NCBI GenBank assembly: GCA_947625285.1
Contig: CANQNS010000005.1
Span: 32,149-96,148, forward strand
DNA length: 64,000 nucleotides
Source: an uncultured Oscillospiraceae bacterium
Lineage (GTDB): Bacteria; Bacillota; Clostridia; Oscillospirales; Oscillospiraceae
Direction of reading: 5' to 3'
Part shown: positions 9,867-19,647 of the stretch, piece by piece
How the letters are laid out: each line of letters starts with the position of its first letter
How positions within the stretch are numbered: position 1 is the stretch's first letter
The notes under the pieces: model-generated
What the model was told of the DNA's origin: nothing
The model's database searches: none
The model's input: only the letters and a program-made list of their open reading frames with translations
Position numbers and translations under genes: made by a program

Positions 9867-11027
9867 ATGAAAAAATATCTGGCCGGACTGCTGGCCTGCT
9901 TGATGGCGCTGTCCCTGTGCGGGACGGCTTTCGCGTCGGAGGAGGGACTGTCGGAGGAGCTTTACAGCTTCCAGGTGGAGATCGACGGCCAGGTCTACGC
10001 CTTCCCCATGTCCTACGCGGACTTCACCGCCATGGGCTGGGAGTGCATGGACGACGACACGGAGCTTTTCGAGCCCAATGAGTACACCCCCACCGCGTCC
10101 TTTGAAAAGGACGGGCTGGAGGCGTATGTGTACATCATCAACATGGGCATCGACACGGCCCCCCTGTCCCAGTGCTCCGTGGGCGGTCTGGCGGTGGACA
10201 GCTATCAGTACGAGGACTCGTCCATGTCCTTCGTGTTCCCCGGCGGCGTCCGCTACGGCGAGGCGGCCCTGGAGGATATCACCGCCGCCTATGGCACGGC
10301 CACCGATACCTATGAAGGCGAGCTGTACACCCAGCTGACCTATGAGTACGACACCTATCAGGAGTGGGAGTTCTCCGTGGACAAGGAGACCGGCGTGCTG
10401 GACGGGTTCGACCTGCGTAACTTCGCCGCGGATCAGCAGGCCGTTGCCGACGCCATGGCCGCCGTGAAGAACGAGCCCACGGCGGAGGTGATGGAGTACG
10501 CCGCCCCGGCGGAGCTGGGAACGGACCCGATGTCCTTCGTGGTGGACTACGCGGGGGATCTCTATCAAATGCCCGCGCCGGTGTGCGCGTTCCTGGACAA
10601 CGGCTGGACCCTGAAAACGGAGGATTCCGACAGCGTGGTAATCGGCCGGGGCTTCGGCTGGGTCAGTCTGGTGAAGGATAACCAGGAGCTTTACACCACC
10701 GTCCGCAATTACAGCCCCAACGCCGCCACCATCGAAAACTGCTTCGTGACCTCCGTGGAGGGGGACGTGAACGGCACGGACCTGCCCCTGACTATCCCCG
10801 GCGGCGTGACCGTCGGCATGGCGGAGGCGGACGCGGCGGCGGCCCTGGAGGGCACGGAATACGAGCTGGACGACGCCAGCAGCGATTACTTCATCTATTA
10901 CACCCTGTCCCTGGAGGACAGCGTCTGGGACAGCGTGGAGATACTGGTGGACCGGGAGACAGGCACGGTGAGCCGCATCGAGGTCAGCCATGAGCCCGAC
11001 GATCTGGTCTTGGAGGCCGTGGGCTGA
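9867..11027 (+). CDS. Secreted protein with two internally duplicated domains
   Basis: Signal peptide MKKYLAGLLACLMALSLCGTAFA; TAAGGAGG SD; two similar ~140-aa modules. Confidence 0.75.
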   Translation: MKKYLAGLLACLMALSLCGTAFASEEGLSEELYSFQVEIDGQVYAFPMSYADFTAMGWECMDDDTELFEPNEYTPTASFEKDGLEAYVYIINMGIDTAPLSQCSVGGLAVDSYQYEDSSMSFVFPGGVRYGEAALEDITAAYGTATDTYEGELYTQLTYEYDTYQEWEFSVDKETGVLDGFDLRNFAADQQAVADAMAAVKNEPTAEVMEYAAPAELGTDPMSFVVDYAGDLYQMPAPVCAFLDNGWTLKTEDSDSVVIGRGFGWVSLVKDNQELYTTVRNYSPNAATIENCFVTSVEGDVNGTDLPLTIPGGVTVGMAEADAAAALEGTEYELDDASSDYFIYYTLSLEDSVWDSVEILVDRETGTVSRIEVSHEPDDLVLEAVG

Positions 11028-11146
11028 GGCCCCGGCGGGACCCTGACGATCGCAGCGCCCTCCCGCCAGCCGGGAGGGCGTTCCCGTCCCCGGTGGGGCG
11101 GGATGGAGCGGAGACCGGCGCGGACCGGTCCGGGAGGAGCAAAAAC

Positions 11147-11527
11147 ATGGTGGAAGTGGTGGCCGCGCTCATATGGCGTGGGGAACGGTTCCTGATCTGC
11201 CAGCGTCCCGCCCACAAGGCCAGGGGGCTTTTGTGGGAGTTCGTGGGGGGCAAGGTGGAGCCGGGGGAGACAAAGGAACAGGCCCTGGTCCGGGAGTGCC
11301 GGGAGGAGCTGGATGTGGAGCTTTCCGTGGGGGAGCCGTTCATGGACGTGACCCATGCCTACCCGGATATCACGGTGCATCTGACGCTGTTCAGCGCGTC
11401 CATTGCCGCCGGCCGGCCGAAGCTGCTGGAGCACGCCGCCATGGCCTGGATCGCCCCGGCGGAGATACCCCGGTACGACTTCTGCCCGGCGGATGAGGAG
11501 ATACTGAAAAAACTGATGGAAAAATAA
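11147..11527 (+). CDS. (deoxy)nucleoside triphosphate pyrophosphohydrolase, NUDIX (MutT-like)
   Basis: Nudix box GGKVEPGETKEQALVRECREELDVEL. Confidence 0.92.
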   Translation: MVEVVAALIWRGERFLICQRPAHKARGLLWEFVGGKVEPGETKEQALVRECREELDVELSVGEPFMDVTHAYPDITVHLTLFSASIAAGRPKLLEHAAMAWIAPAEIPRYDFCPADEEILKKLMEK

Positions 11528-11562
11528 CACTGTCCCCCGGCTGCGGGCCGGGGGACAGTGTT
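11526..11562. terminator. Perfect 16-bp stem hairpin between convergent genes
   Basis: AACACTGTCCCCCGGC-TGCGG-GCCGGGGGACAGTGTT. Confidence 0.65.
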
Positions 11563-11583
11563 AACATAACGAAGTTTACATAA

Positions 11584-12156
11584 TTATTTCTTCAGAAGGC
11601 CCGCGCCGGAATTCCAGGCCTGGCCCACCTTTTCGGTGAGGGCGTAGTAGCCGTTGCGCATCTGGTCGAAGGCGAAGGCGTTCAGCTTGCCGGCGTCGAT
11701 GCGGCCCAGCTCGTCCAGCACCTTCTCGTTGGCCATCACATTCTGGATGCGGCCCAGGACCCGCAGACCGTAAGGCTCGTCCTCGAACCGCTCCACGGTG
11801 CATTCCAGGGTGAGCGGGTATTCCTGGATCACCGGCGCGTCTACCCGGGCGCTCTTTACCGCGTGCAGGCCGGTCCGCGCAAATTTGTCGGCGGTGTCGT
11901 TGGCGGAGGCGATGCCCATGTAGTCGGAGGCCTCGATGGTGTCCGTGCCGGGCACCGACAGGGTGAACGCGCCCCGGGAACGCAGGTTGGCCACGGTCTT
12001 ATGGCTGGCCTCCAGATTCAGGGCCACCATGTCCTCCGCGCAGATGCCGCCCCAGGCCATCATCATGGCGTCCACCGTGCCGTCGTCGTTGTAGGTGGCG
12101 ATCATATAGGTGGGCATGGGGTACAGGTAGGGCTTCACGCCAAAGTCTTTCATCAT
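11584..12156 (-). CDS. Flavin reductase family protein
   Basis: MMKDFGVKPYLYPMPTYMIATYNDDGTVDAMMMAWGGICAEDMVALNLEASHKTVANLRSRGAFTLSVP; GGAGC SD. Confidence 0.85.
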   Translation of the reverse strand: MMKDFGVKPYLYPMPTYMIATYNDDGTVDAMMMAWGGICAEDMVALNLEASHKTVANLRSRGAFTLSVPGTDTIEASDYMGIASANDTADKFARTGLHAVKSARVDAPVIQEYPLTLECTVERFEDEPYGLRVLGRIQNVMANEKVLDELGRIDAGKLNAFAFDQMRNGYYALTEKVGQAWNSGAGLLKK

Positions 12157-12194
12157 GATATCGCAGCTCCTTTTCAATTAGTTAACATAATATT

Positions 12195-12728
12195 TTATTC
12201 CAACTCATAGCGGCGGTATTCCGCGCCGTCCATGGTCTTCCAGAGGAACAGGCCGTTTTCCAGCGTCATGTACCCGGCCGGGCTGCCGGCCCGGGGCTGG
12301 CCCACGGAGCCGGGGTTGAAGCAGAGGAACGCGGCGTGCCGCTCGGTCATAGGGATATGGGTGTGGCCGTGCAGAAGGATGTCGCCGCGCTGCATCCTGT
12401 CGGGCCGGTGGGCGGCGTTGTAGATGTGTCCGTGGGTGGCGTGGAGGAAGGGACCTTTGCCGGTGGGGAACGACCGGACCAGCTCCCACAGGGGGAAGCG
12501 CACCAGCTCCAGGTCCGCGTCCGTGTCCGTATTGCCCCGGACGGCCACGATCCGCTCCGCCAGGGGGTTCAAAAGCTCCGCCGTGGTCCTGGCGTCGGCG
12601 GGGTCGCCGTGGTTGAGCAGGTCCCCCAGCAGGAGCAGTTTTTCCGCGCCCTCCCGGGCGAAGGCGTCCAGCAGGGACCGGCACCCGGCCACCGACCCGT
12701 GCAGATCCGACGCGATGAGCCATTTCAT
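12195..12728 (-). CDS. YfcE-type phosphodiesterase (metallophosphoesterase)
   Basis: MKWLIASDLHGS..., LLLGDLLNHG, VRGNTDTD, HGHTHIP motifs. Confidence 0.9.
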   Translation of the reverse strand: MKWLIASDLHGSVAGCRSLLDAFAREGAEKLLLLGDLLNHGDPADARTTAELLNPLAERIVAVRGNTDTDADLELVRFPLWELVRSFPTGKGPFLHATHGHIYNAAHRPDRMQRGDILLHGHTHIPMTERHAAFLCFNPGSVGQPRAGSPAGYMTLENGLFLWKTMDGAEYRRYELE

Positions 12729-12981
12729 GATACTGGACACCTCCTGTCCCTTTGGTGATAAGACGGTGAAGCAAAGCCAGACACTGATCGCAAAAGGCGC
12801 ATTTATCGGTCGGGAAAGACACATCAAGCTCCAGCCTTCTTCCAACCTATAATAACACGGTCGCGCCATATTTACAATTGTCAAGCGGGTGATTTTAAGC
12901 TCCTGGCAGTTTATTTGTAACCTTTATATCGCAGTTATTTTTCTTTATAATTCCTCTAGTCCCCAAAAAGGAGGAATTATT

Positions 12982-13410
12982 ATGGGAAAAATCGATCTTC
13001 AGGAATTTGTATGGTTTGACCTGGGGCCAAAGCCGCCGGAGATGGCGATCAACGTATCGGAGTCCGGCGGTTTTACGTTCAACCAACCTGCCAGAGAAGC
13101 GCTGCCGTCGCACATCAAGATAGGGATAACACCAGATGGTAGGACTGTTTGCATCGTGGAGGATCCCTCATCCGTGTACACACTGCCAAAAAGCGGTGCA
13201 GTGCACAGGCCGGAATTGGTCAGACATATCGTTTCCACCGGCGTCATTCTTCCTGCCCGTTACGCCATACACCGGGAGGGTGACTGCTGGATCGCAGAGC
13301 TTCAGGCGCCAACGCCGAAAAAGCGCACGCCTGTCCGGCATCCGCGGCGGATCAGCAAGTCGGAAGAGAACAGCATTCTGGAGGAACTGAAGAATGACAA
13401 GCGCGGGTGA
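12982..13410 (+). CDS. Hypothetical protein of accessory region
   Basis: AAGGAGG SD; MGKIDLQEFVWFDLGPKPPEMAINVSESGG...; overlaps the next gene start by 17 bp. Confidence 0.65.
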   Translation: MGKIDLQEFVWFDLGPKPPEMAINVSESGGFTFNQPAREALPSHIKIGITPDGRTVCIVEDPSSVYTLPKSGAVHRPELVRHIVSTGVILPARYAIHREGDCWIAELQAPTPKKRTPVRHPRRISKSEENSILEELKNDKRG

Positions 13411-13915
13411 AACGGCAGAGGACAGGATCATTTTGGCTGCGATCCCAAGAATAATGCTCGTCTGTCAGGGGAAATGGCTCAACCTGGAATTTGAGGACAG
13501 ATTTGCCGAGGCACTGCTGCTTTTTATCGAGAAGCTCCGTTCCGAGCCGCTGACATCAGGCCATTTTTTCAAAGACTACCTTAACCTTTTAACTGAATAT
13601 ATGGACAAGCTGAACCGGAAGACACCGTCCTTGCAGTATGGACACTTCTCACTGGATGCGTCCATAACTGGCCCGAAGGAAGATGAGCTCAATGGACACG
13701 GTATCCTTCCATCAGGCCTCTCCGATTTCAGCAGATTGCTGGCAGCTGAGTTCATATCGTCTTTGAATAATGAGGAGAGGCAGATCGTTTACCTTCGGAT
13801 GTACGGGTATGGTAAAAAAGAGGTCTCCAGGGCACTGAATATGAGCGTGTACCAACTTGAAAAGACGCTTAGTAATATCCGCCATCACTACGTGGATTGG
13901 GCTTCAGAGGGGTGA
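13394..13915 (+). CDS. Sigma-70 region 4-like protein
   Basis: C-terminus FISSLNNEERQIVYLRMYGYGKKEVSRALNMSVYQLEKTLSNIRHHYVDW resembles sigma4/HTH. Confidence 0.55.
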   Translation: MTSAGETAEDRIILAAIPRIMLVCQGKWLNLEFEDRFAEALLLFIEKLRSEPLTSGHFFKDYLNLLTEYMDKLNRKTPSLQYGHFSLDASITGPKEDELNGHGILPSGLSDFSRLLAAEFISSLNNEERQIVYLRMYGYGKKEVSRALNMSVYQLEKTLSNIRHHYVDWASEG

Positions 13916-14024
13916 CGCACAAATGAAGGATTGATAAATCTAAGGGCGCAGCCGATATAATAGATATAAATAAATAACAAAATAAATTGGGGACTCTATA
14001 GGGGCTGTCAGCCCTGCACCTGCA

Positions 14025-14062
14025 AAAGCACGGAACAGTCAAGAATCTGTTCCGTGCTTTTC
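14025..14062. terminator. Hairpin terminator, 15-bp perfect stem
   Basis: AAAAGCACGGAACAG-TCAAGAAT-CTGTTCCGTGCTTTT. Confidence 0.75.
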
Positions 14063-14150
14063 ACACCGCCGTTGGCGCGGAAGCGGCGCAGAAGGGAGTA
14101 TGGGCCAACAATATAGCATAATCACAATGAAAGAAAGGTGGCGCCATACT

Positions 14151-14372
14151 ATGGCGAACAAGACCGCGAACGTGCTTGCCCGGGTGGGGCCGGAGGCGAA
14201 GCGTGAGGCCGAGAAAGTCATGCAGAAATTGGGTATCTCCGCGTCCATGGTGATTGACCTACTGTACAACCAGATCATCCTTACCAAGAGTATCCCCTTC
14301 CCGCTGGCTCTGCCCCGCGAGCCGAAGGCGCGGGAAGAGATGACCGGTGAGGAGTTTTCCGCTATGATCTAA
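14151..14372 (+). CDS. RelB/DinJ family antitoxin-like protein (orphan)
   Basis: MANKTANVLARVGPEAKREAEKVMQKLGISASMVIDLLYNQIILTKSIPFPLALP, typical RelB/DinJ. Confidence 0.8.
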   Translation: MANKTANVLARVGPEAKREAEKVMQKLGISASMVIDLLYNQIILTKSIPFPLALPREPKAREEMTGEEFSAMI

Positions 14373-14465
14373 GAGTTAAGTTGACAACAGGTTATTTCGG
14401 TGTACCCTTGAAATTTTCAAAATCTCGTATTATTATAGCATAAAAGAATAAAGGAGGTATTTTCT

Positions 14466-14639
14466 ATGACTTATCCAGAGTATTTGAAGCACGCATGGAG
14501 TCTTTACTACAAGGCAGTCGATGCGGAGGGCGAGACTCGCAAATACTATCTTCAACAGGCGAAGAATGTATTAGGAAATGTCCCCAGTGGCTATGAGAAC
14601 CGTGACGAGTTGTTGAGCAGAATCAATAGTATGTTGTAA
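14466..14639 (+). CDS. 57-aa small protein (below ORF-track cutoff)
   Basis: AAAGGAGG SD; MTYPEYLKHAWSLYYKAVDAEGETRKYYLQQAKNVLGNVPSGYENRDELLSRINSML*; followed by GGCGGC..GCCGCC hairpin. Confidence 0.6.
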   Translation: MTYPEYLKHAWSLYYKAVDAEGETRKYYLQQAKNVLGNVPSGYENRDELLSRINSML

Positions 14640-14875
14640 TTCGATATTCACGAAAGGCGGCCCTTTTGGAGCCGCCTGTTTATTTGTTAGTCAGGCAAAG
14701 AACTCACACCCGTATGAAAAATGGGTATGGTGCACAAATCGGTGCAATGTGAGGGACTTCTGGCGGCAAGATTATTCCATAATTGGTGCAAAAGCAAGAA
14801 CACACCCCCCGGATAGCAGGGGTGTGTTCTTGTCTTGCTACACGGCTTACCGTTCTCCGGATAGACCGTGGAATG

Positions 14876-14931
14876 TGGCGGAAGCGGTGGGCTTTGGACC
14901 CACGAGACCCTGCGGTCTACCTGATTTCGAG
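14876..14931 (-). pseudogene. 3' half of a split tRNA-Ser(CGA), left element junction
   Basis: Minus: CTCGAAATCAGGTAGACCGCAGGGTCTCGTGGGTCCAAAGCCCACCGCTTCCGCCA; acceptor CGCTTCC pairs with GGAAGCG at 24785-24791. Confidence 0.88.
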
Positions 14932-14954
14932 AAAGGAAAATCAGGGAAAAAGTT

Positions 14955-14982
14955 GATATAACCTCATATAAATTGATATATG
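14955..14982 (+). repeat. Left arm-type repeats of element 1
   Basis: GATATAACCTCATATAAATTGATATATG. Confidence 0.6.
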
Positions 14983-15168
14983 CTCATGCCAAATTGCCCA
15001 TAAATGTCAAAGCTTCACATATCGCGATATAATGTAACATATCATGGAAGGGACAGGATTTCAACAATTTCACATGAATATAATAGTTTTGAGAATTGTT
15101 TGACAGAAGAAGTCATCTCTTATTAGTCTTAGGACGTGATAGATGGCCTGTCAACATGATTTGCCTTA

Positions 15169-18100
15169 TTATATCTGGTCGATCAATTCTGCGAATGGTT
15201 TGATTGCCCAAGGACGGTTATGATATATGATATCCCACATGTCGAGGCATGCCCTGCGGATCTGTAAATCCTCCTTTCCCTGATGAAACAACCGGGCGAT
15301 GCATATGATAAGTTCATCAAAGCTATAGTATGTCGTTCCTGGAAGGAATAACGCTTTTACGAATTCATGTATTACGTCAGTATAGGCGAGAATATCCCCG
15401 TCGTATTCCTTCAGATAGTTTATAAAATAATATGCCATGTGTCTCATATTGCCACGGGAAACCAGCTTAAGCAGGAATTCTTTATCTCTTTGGGGATCGA
15501 TGAGTTTCTGATAAAATAGTTGATCCAGTTGTGGCAGATCATCACAAATGTCTATTAAGTGTTCTAGAATAACTTGGCTTTTCGCATGGTATGATGCAAT
15601 ATAAAAAGCCTGGACGGCTTGGTGGCAGACAACCTGTGACTGTGCAGTGGTTAACGGGAACCTCAATAAGCTATTCGACAGTTGCGGGTCGTTTGCTGCC
15701 AGGACTGTTATCATCTCAAGAGCACACTTGCTGAGATCAGTAATTTTAGATCGTGCTGCTGACAATAGTTTCCTGCGATAGTATGCTGGAGAATCCCAAT
15801 AGATTCTTGACATAAGTTGCCATGCGTCATTGGCAGCAAGGGTGCGAATATCCCGCCTTAACAGCCGATTAAAGAGTTTTTTTGCAAAGTCTCTATCAGT
15901 ATTATACCATGGAACGATGCAACGCATTGCAGAGAATAGAACGGCGGGATTTTCATCATCAACAGCAGACGCAGTTATTTCGCGAAAAGTTTCAAACAGT
16001 TCCGGGTGATTCCACAAAACGTCACTGATCGCGAATAACGCATAGCCTCTTGCACAGTTGATGGAACTCTGGCGTAAGTTATCACAGTTTGCAACCTCTT
16101 CATCAATTGTACATATTGGCAACTCATTTGGAAGCGGATCGGAATGATGTGCAGCGATATCAATTAATCCATTCAGAATGTCAGTAGGCCAGTCTTCCTG
16201 AGAACGGTGCTCTATAACTTGTGCATATGAGATGGCGACGTTTCGGGATGGGTTCTGACAGAATCGCCGCAGGATGTCACACGTCAAGTCAAGGGGGACA
16301 TCTGGTGACTGAAGGCCGGTGAGCATCGCGTCAATAAAGGGCTCTGCGGTTCCATCTGGAAAGAGCAACGCCAAATTAGCAAAGCGAACGGGGTCTTGGC
16401 CTGCTGCACGAGATAAACTGCGGGCAAACATTTCCGGCGATGCTTCCGTCCCGTTCTCCCAGTCCATTCTTCCGGTTTTTGGCGGCTCCCTGCTCATGTC
16501 GGCTATCAACTGCAGCCAGCTTTTGTCACTTAGATGATCGACATGAGGATCTATCGGTGAGGAAATGAATTGAGCCATCCCATTTTGCGACAAATCATAA
16601 AGGCTTGTTCCCTTAGGGAATTTTCGCGTAAGGACATGGATCAGTTCCTTAGCGTAGTTTGACGTTCTGGATGGATCCAGAGCTGGCAAAAGAACTGACT
16701 GCAAATCACCCCAGAAAGAAATAGAGTAATAGCCGTTGCCTTCAACACGACTAGTTTCTATTCGATATTGAAGAATAGATCGCATTCTATCTACCGGCGG
16801 ATGCCAGTAATAGATGAAATGCTCCATATGCTGGAATATATTGATGGAGCAATAGGGTGAAAAACGCTCAAGGATGCGAACGCAGCAGGAAAGTTTAGTC
16901 TTTTCACGACTGAAGTCGTCAAATGCGTTGTTATCGAAATCAGATAGTATCCATTCCAACGCTTGATCCGCATAATCGACTGGAAGGTTTTCTATTGCAT
17001 GACCTTGTAGAGAGCGTTCCACGAATGAATTTGTACCGAGTTTTAAATATGACAGAAATTCGTCGGGTTGCTCCCTAGCTTGCCAACACAATGCAGATTC
17101 AATTATGTAAACTAAATCTTGTTCTACTGTATGATGATAATGCCGGGGACTCCATATATCACTCATATAATGGGTAATACCGTCGTTCGTTGTAGCTGCC
17201 TGTATTACTGATGGGAGTAATTCGGTGATGATCTCATTTGACCATTGCTCTGCAAAAGTCTTCAGTTTTTTCTCATCTGGAAGATGTATATAGGATCGTT
17301 GCTGTTGTTCTAGAGACACTAATGCGTTTAACATAGGGAGAGCACATGGTGATTCTTGCTCAATAGCTTGATATAGCTCAAATCCATGCTGCAGCAATCC
17401 GCCATTTTTTGATAATAGTTTCTGAAGTATCACAAGTGCTTCGCCAGGAGGGTTAGGGGACATCGAGCAGACGAGGCGATACAAATCCTGTTCTGCGAAT
17501 TTATCAATTCCATGACGCCTAATTATACTGAGAACCAGTTTGGGCTGCTTTTGCGCGATAGAATGAAGCAACAGGCAGCCTTCTTCTGTCTGCCAGGCAT
17601 AGTCAGGCTCTTGTGCGGCAAGAGTGCGTATAAAGCCGGGATGACCATTCAGCACCATGTTAACTAAATACTCATGCCAGTTTTCATTGGATAAATACCT
17701 GCTTATTAAACTCCACAGTGCATCAGTTTGCGTCTCTAATTGGCTGATCACTTCAAATACACAGCACTGAAAATAGTAGCGGATGCACGAGGCATTCAGG
17801 ACGCTTTCAGCTTCCACTGAAAATGTGGATAAGTCTTCGTCGGCTAAAGTCTGTAGGAGCATGAGAAATTGATATCGGATATCAGGGGTCTGCTTATCTG
17901 GATTATTGAATATATCAGGAAGATGCTGGTCGCCGGTATAGATCCTATCTATATACTGTTCTACGGAGAAAAAATCAAAGAAGCTTTGATGAACAAAAGA
18001 GATGCTGTTGCTTGTTATTTGAAGAACACCTTGGGATGCTAGCGCATTGATAATTTCATATTCGTCATGAAATGCTGTAGCAGGAAGTGACAGCGCCGCC

Positions 18101-19647
18101 CTTTTCTGCATGATAGAAATAATGTTATCCCGACACGCATCGATTTTATCCGATGAGAACCCGACTTCTATACAGTTCTTCTTGACCTGTTCCCACCATT
18201 TGCGCATTAACTGCTGGAAACTACTGATCAGTGGTTTCGCTTCTGCAGTAAGTCTATCCCATATATAGAGGTTGGATGGAGTCTGTAGCAATGATTGAAG
18301 TCTAGGTGTCAGGGATTTATAGGAACTTCCGATGATACGTTCGACGTTTTCTGGGGAAAGAAGGTCCACCGTGATTTTTTCCCACTGTCTGCCGCCTTCC
18401 TTCTCGTTTTCAAATAGGTTATGTATAGTAGGGTCTGTCTCATAATCAAATGAACGGACGACAAATATGCAACTGATCTGTCCGCCCTGAAACTGATTTA
18501 TATGGTTTGCCTGACGAATCATTTCTTTACAGACTTCCAAAGCGATTGATGAGCTTTTGTTTGCCCAACGTAGCGAGTCAAGTTGATCAAAGATAAGAAC
18601 GCACGGCTGTCCACCGGCGAGGTTATATATACTTACAACTGGAGAACAAGGAAGTCCCAGAACATTCTTTCCATAATGGTCTGCAAATTGAGTAGGCTGT
18701 AGTTGATCAAGACGCAAAGCCAGATAAATAATTTTTTCTCTTTCAAGTGAATCTAGCAGTTCATGTATACAGCCGCTCTTTCCTGAGCCAGCTTTTCCCA
18801 AAAGTAAAACAGACATGCCTGTATGGATATGATAAAGAAGTTGCTCTGTTTCGCTACGATGAAATACTGTTGAACGGATAGGAGAATAGCTGGCACAATA
18901 TAGTTGGTTAAGTGTACGTATTCTTGTCAATATTCGCTCGTCATGTATCACTGGCCTCTGATGGTAGCCTTTACTCTCTAACCATGATATTACTTCTTTA
19001 GCGTTGATTGGTCTGCCCCAACGTTCGTCATCATTTGCGAATTCTCCTAGTAAAATTAGTATGGCTTGTGGTGTTTGGACGGCCTCCTTAAAGAATAATA
19101 ACTCGATAATTGCTTCTGTTTTGCGTGTGTATTCGAGACTGTCCGGAACCAGATCAAAGTAGCACTTTGAAAGAAGACTATACGTAAGCTGGTCGTTTTC
19201 GTCAAAGTGGCTATTAATTTTATTCCACCAGTGCCGAAGCTTCGTATTTGTTAACTGATAAGTAATAAAGTCGTCAATACTTGAGTTTTCCCGAGCACGG
19301 TTACATAAACTGTCTAACTCATCGTAGGGGAGGGGTGAAACAAAGTGATATTTGCAATTACTTCCACGCTGCACATGGGACATTGCAATTTGGAAAACAG
19401 AGTATACGTCCAGGTCGCCAGGACGCCAGTGGTCTTGCATACCGTTAGAAGCTTTGCACTGATAATACTCGCGCTCACCATCTACAGTAGTTGTGATGAA
19501 TTCGACTCCACGGCCCTCATCACCAAGTGGTTCTACTTCTATAGAGGAAAATCGCTCCTGGATCAAATCTACCAATAATCCAGCAAAGAAGCGATTCTCA
19601 TATCTATTACCACATTTGTCTGCCCGTCCGCCTTTCTCTAACGACAT
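15169..19647 (-). CDS. Putative defence protein: N-terminal restriction-nuclease-like domain, STAND/AAA NTPase, long helical C-terminus
   Basis: GVEFITTTVDGEREYYQCKAS (PD-(D/E)XK-like, Cap4/DUF4297-like), LLLGKAGSGKSG Walker A, PCVLIFDQLDSL Walker B, ~900-aa helical C-terminus. Confidence 0.75.
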   Translation of the reverse strand: MSLEKGGRADKCGNRYENRFFAGLLVDLIQERFSSIEVEPLGDEGRGVEFITTTVDGEREYYQCKASNGMQDHWRPGDLDVYSVFQIAMSHVQRGSNCKYHFVSPLPYDELDSLCNRARENSSIDDFITYQLTNTKLRHWWNKINSHFDENDQLTYSLLSKCYFDLVPDSLEYTRKTEAIIELLFFKEAVQTPQAILILLGEFANDDERWGRPINAKEVISWLESKGYHQRPVIHDERILTRIRTLNQLYCASYSPIRSTVFHRSETEQLLYHIHTGMSVLLLGKAGSGKSGCIHELLDSLEREKIIYLALRLDQLQPTQFADHYGKNVLGLPCSPVVSIYNLAGGQPCVLIFDQLDSLRWANKSSSIALEVCKEMIRQANHINQFQGGQISCIFVVRSFDYETDPTIHNLFENEKEGGRQWEKITVDLLSPENVERIIGSSYKSLTPRLQSLLQTPSNLYIWDRLTAEAKPLISSFQQLMRKWWEQVKKNCIEVGFSSDKIDACRDNIISIMQKRAALSLPATAFHDEYEIINALASQGVLQITSNSISFVHQSFFDFFSVEQYIDRIYTGDQHLPDIFNNPDKQTPDIRYQFLMLLQTLADEDLSTFSVEAESVLNASCIRYYFQCCVFEVISQLETQTDALWSLISRYLSNENWHEYLVNMVLNGHPGFIRTLAAQEPDYAWQTEEGCLLLHSIAQKQPKLVLSIIRRHGIDKFAEQDLYRLVCSMSPNPPGEALVILQKLLSKNGGLLQHGFELYQAIEQESPCALPMLNALVSLEQQQRSYIHLPDEKKLKTFAEQWSNEIITELLPSVIQAATTNDGITHYMSDIWSPRHYHHTVEQDLVYIIESALCWQAREQPDEFLSYLKLGTNSFVERSLQGHAIENLPVDYADQALEWILSDFDNNAFDDFSREKTKLSCCVRILERFSPYCSINIFQHMEHFIYYWHPPVDRMRSILQYRIETSRVEGNGYYSISFWGDLQSVLLPALDPSRTSNYAKELIHVLTRKFPKGTSLYDLSQNGMAQFISSPIDPHVDHLSDKSWLQLIADMSREPPKTGRMDWENGTEASPEMFARSLSRAAGQDPVRFANLALLFPDGTAEPFIDAMLTGLQSPDVPLDLTCDILRRFCQNPSRNVAISYAQVIEHRSQEDWPTDILNGLIDIAAHHSDPLPNELPICTIDEEVANCDNLRQSSINCARGYALFAISDVLWNHPELFETFREITASAVDDENPAVLFSAMRCIVPWYNTDRDFAKKLFNRLLRRDIRTLAANDAWQLMSRIYWDSPAYYRRKLLSAARSKITDLSKCALEMITVLAANDPQLSNSLLRFPLTTAQSQVVCHQAVQAFYIASYHAKSQVILEHLIDICDDLPQLDQLFYQKLIDPQRDKEFLLKLVSRGNMRHMAYYFINYLKEYDGDILAYTDVIHEFVKALFLPGTTYYSFDELIICIARLFHQGKEDLQIRRACLDMWDIIYHNRPWAIKPFAELIDQI

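Noticed and set aside
14749-14961. 70-aa ORF over the left junction
   Set aside because: It translates through the split tRNA-Ser 3' half and its terminator; no SD.
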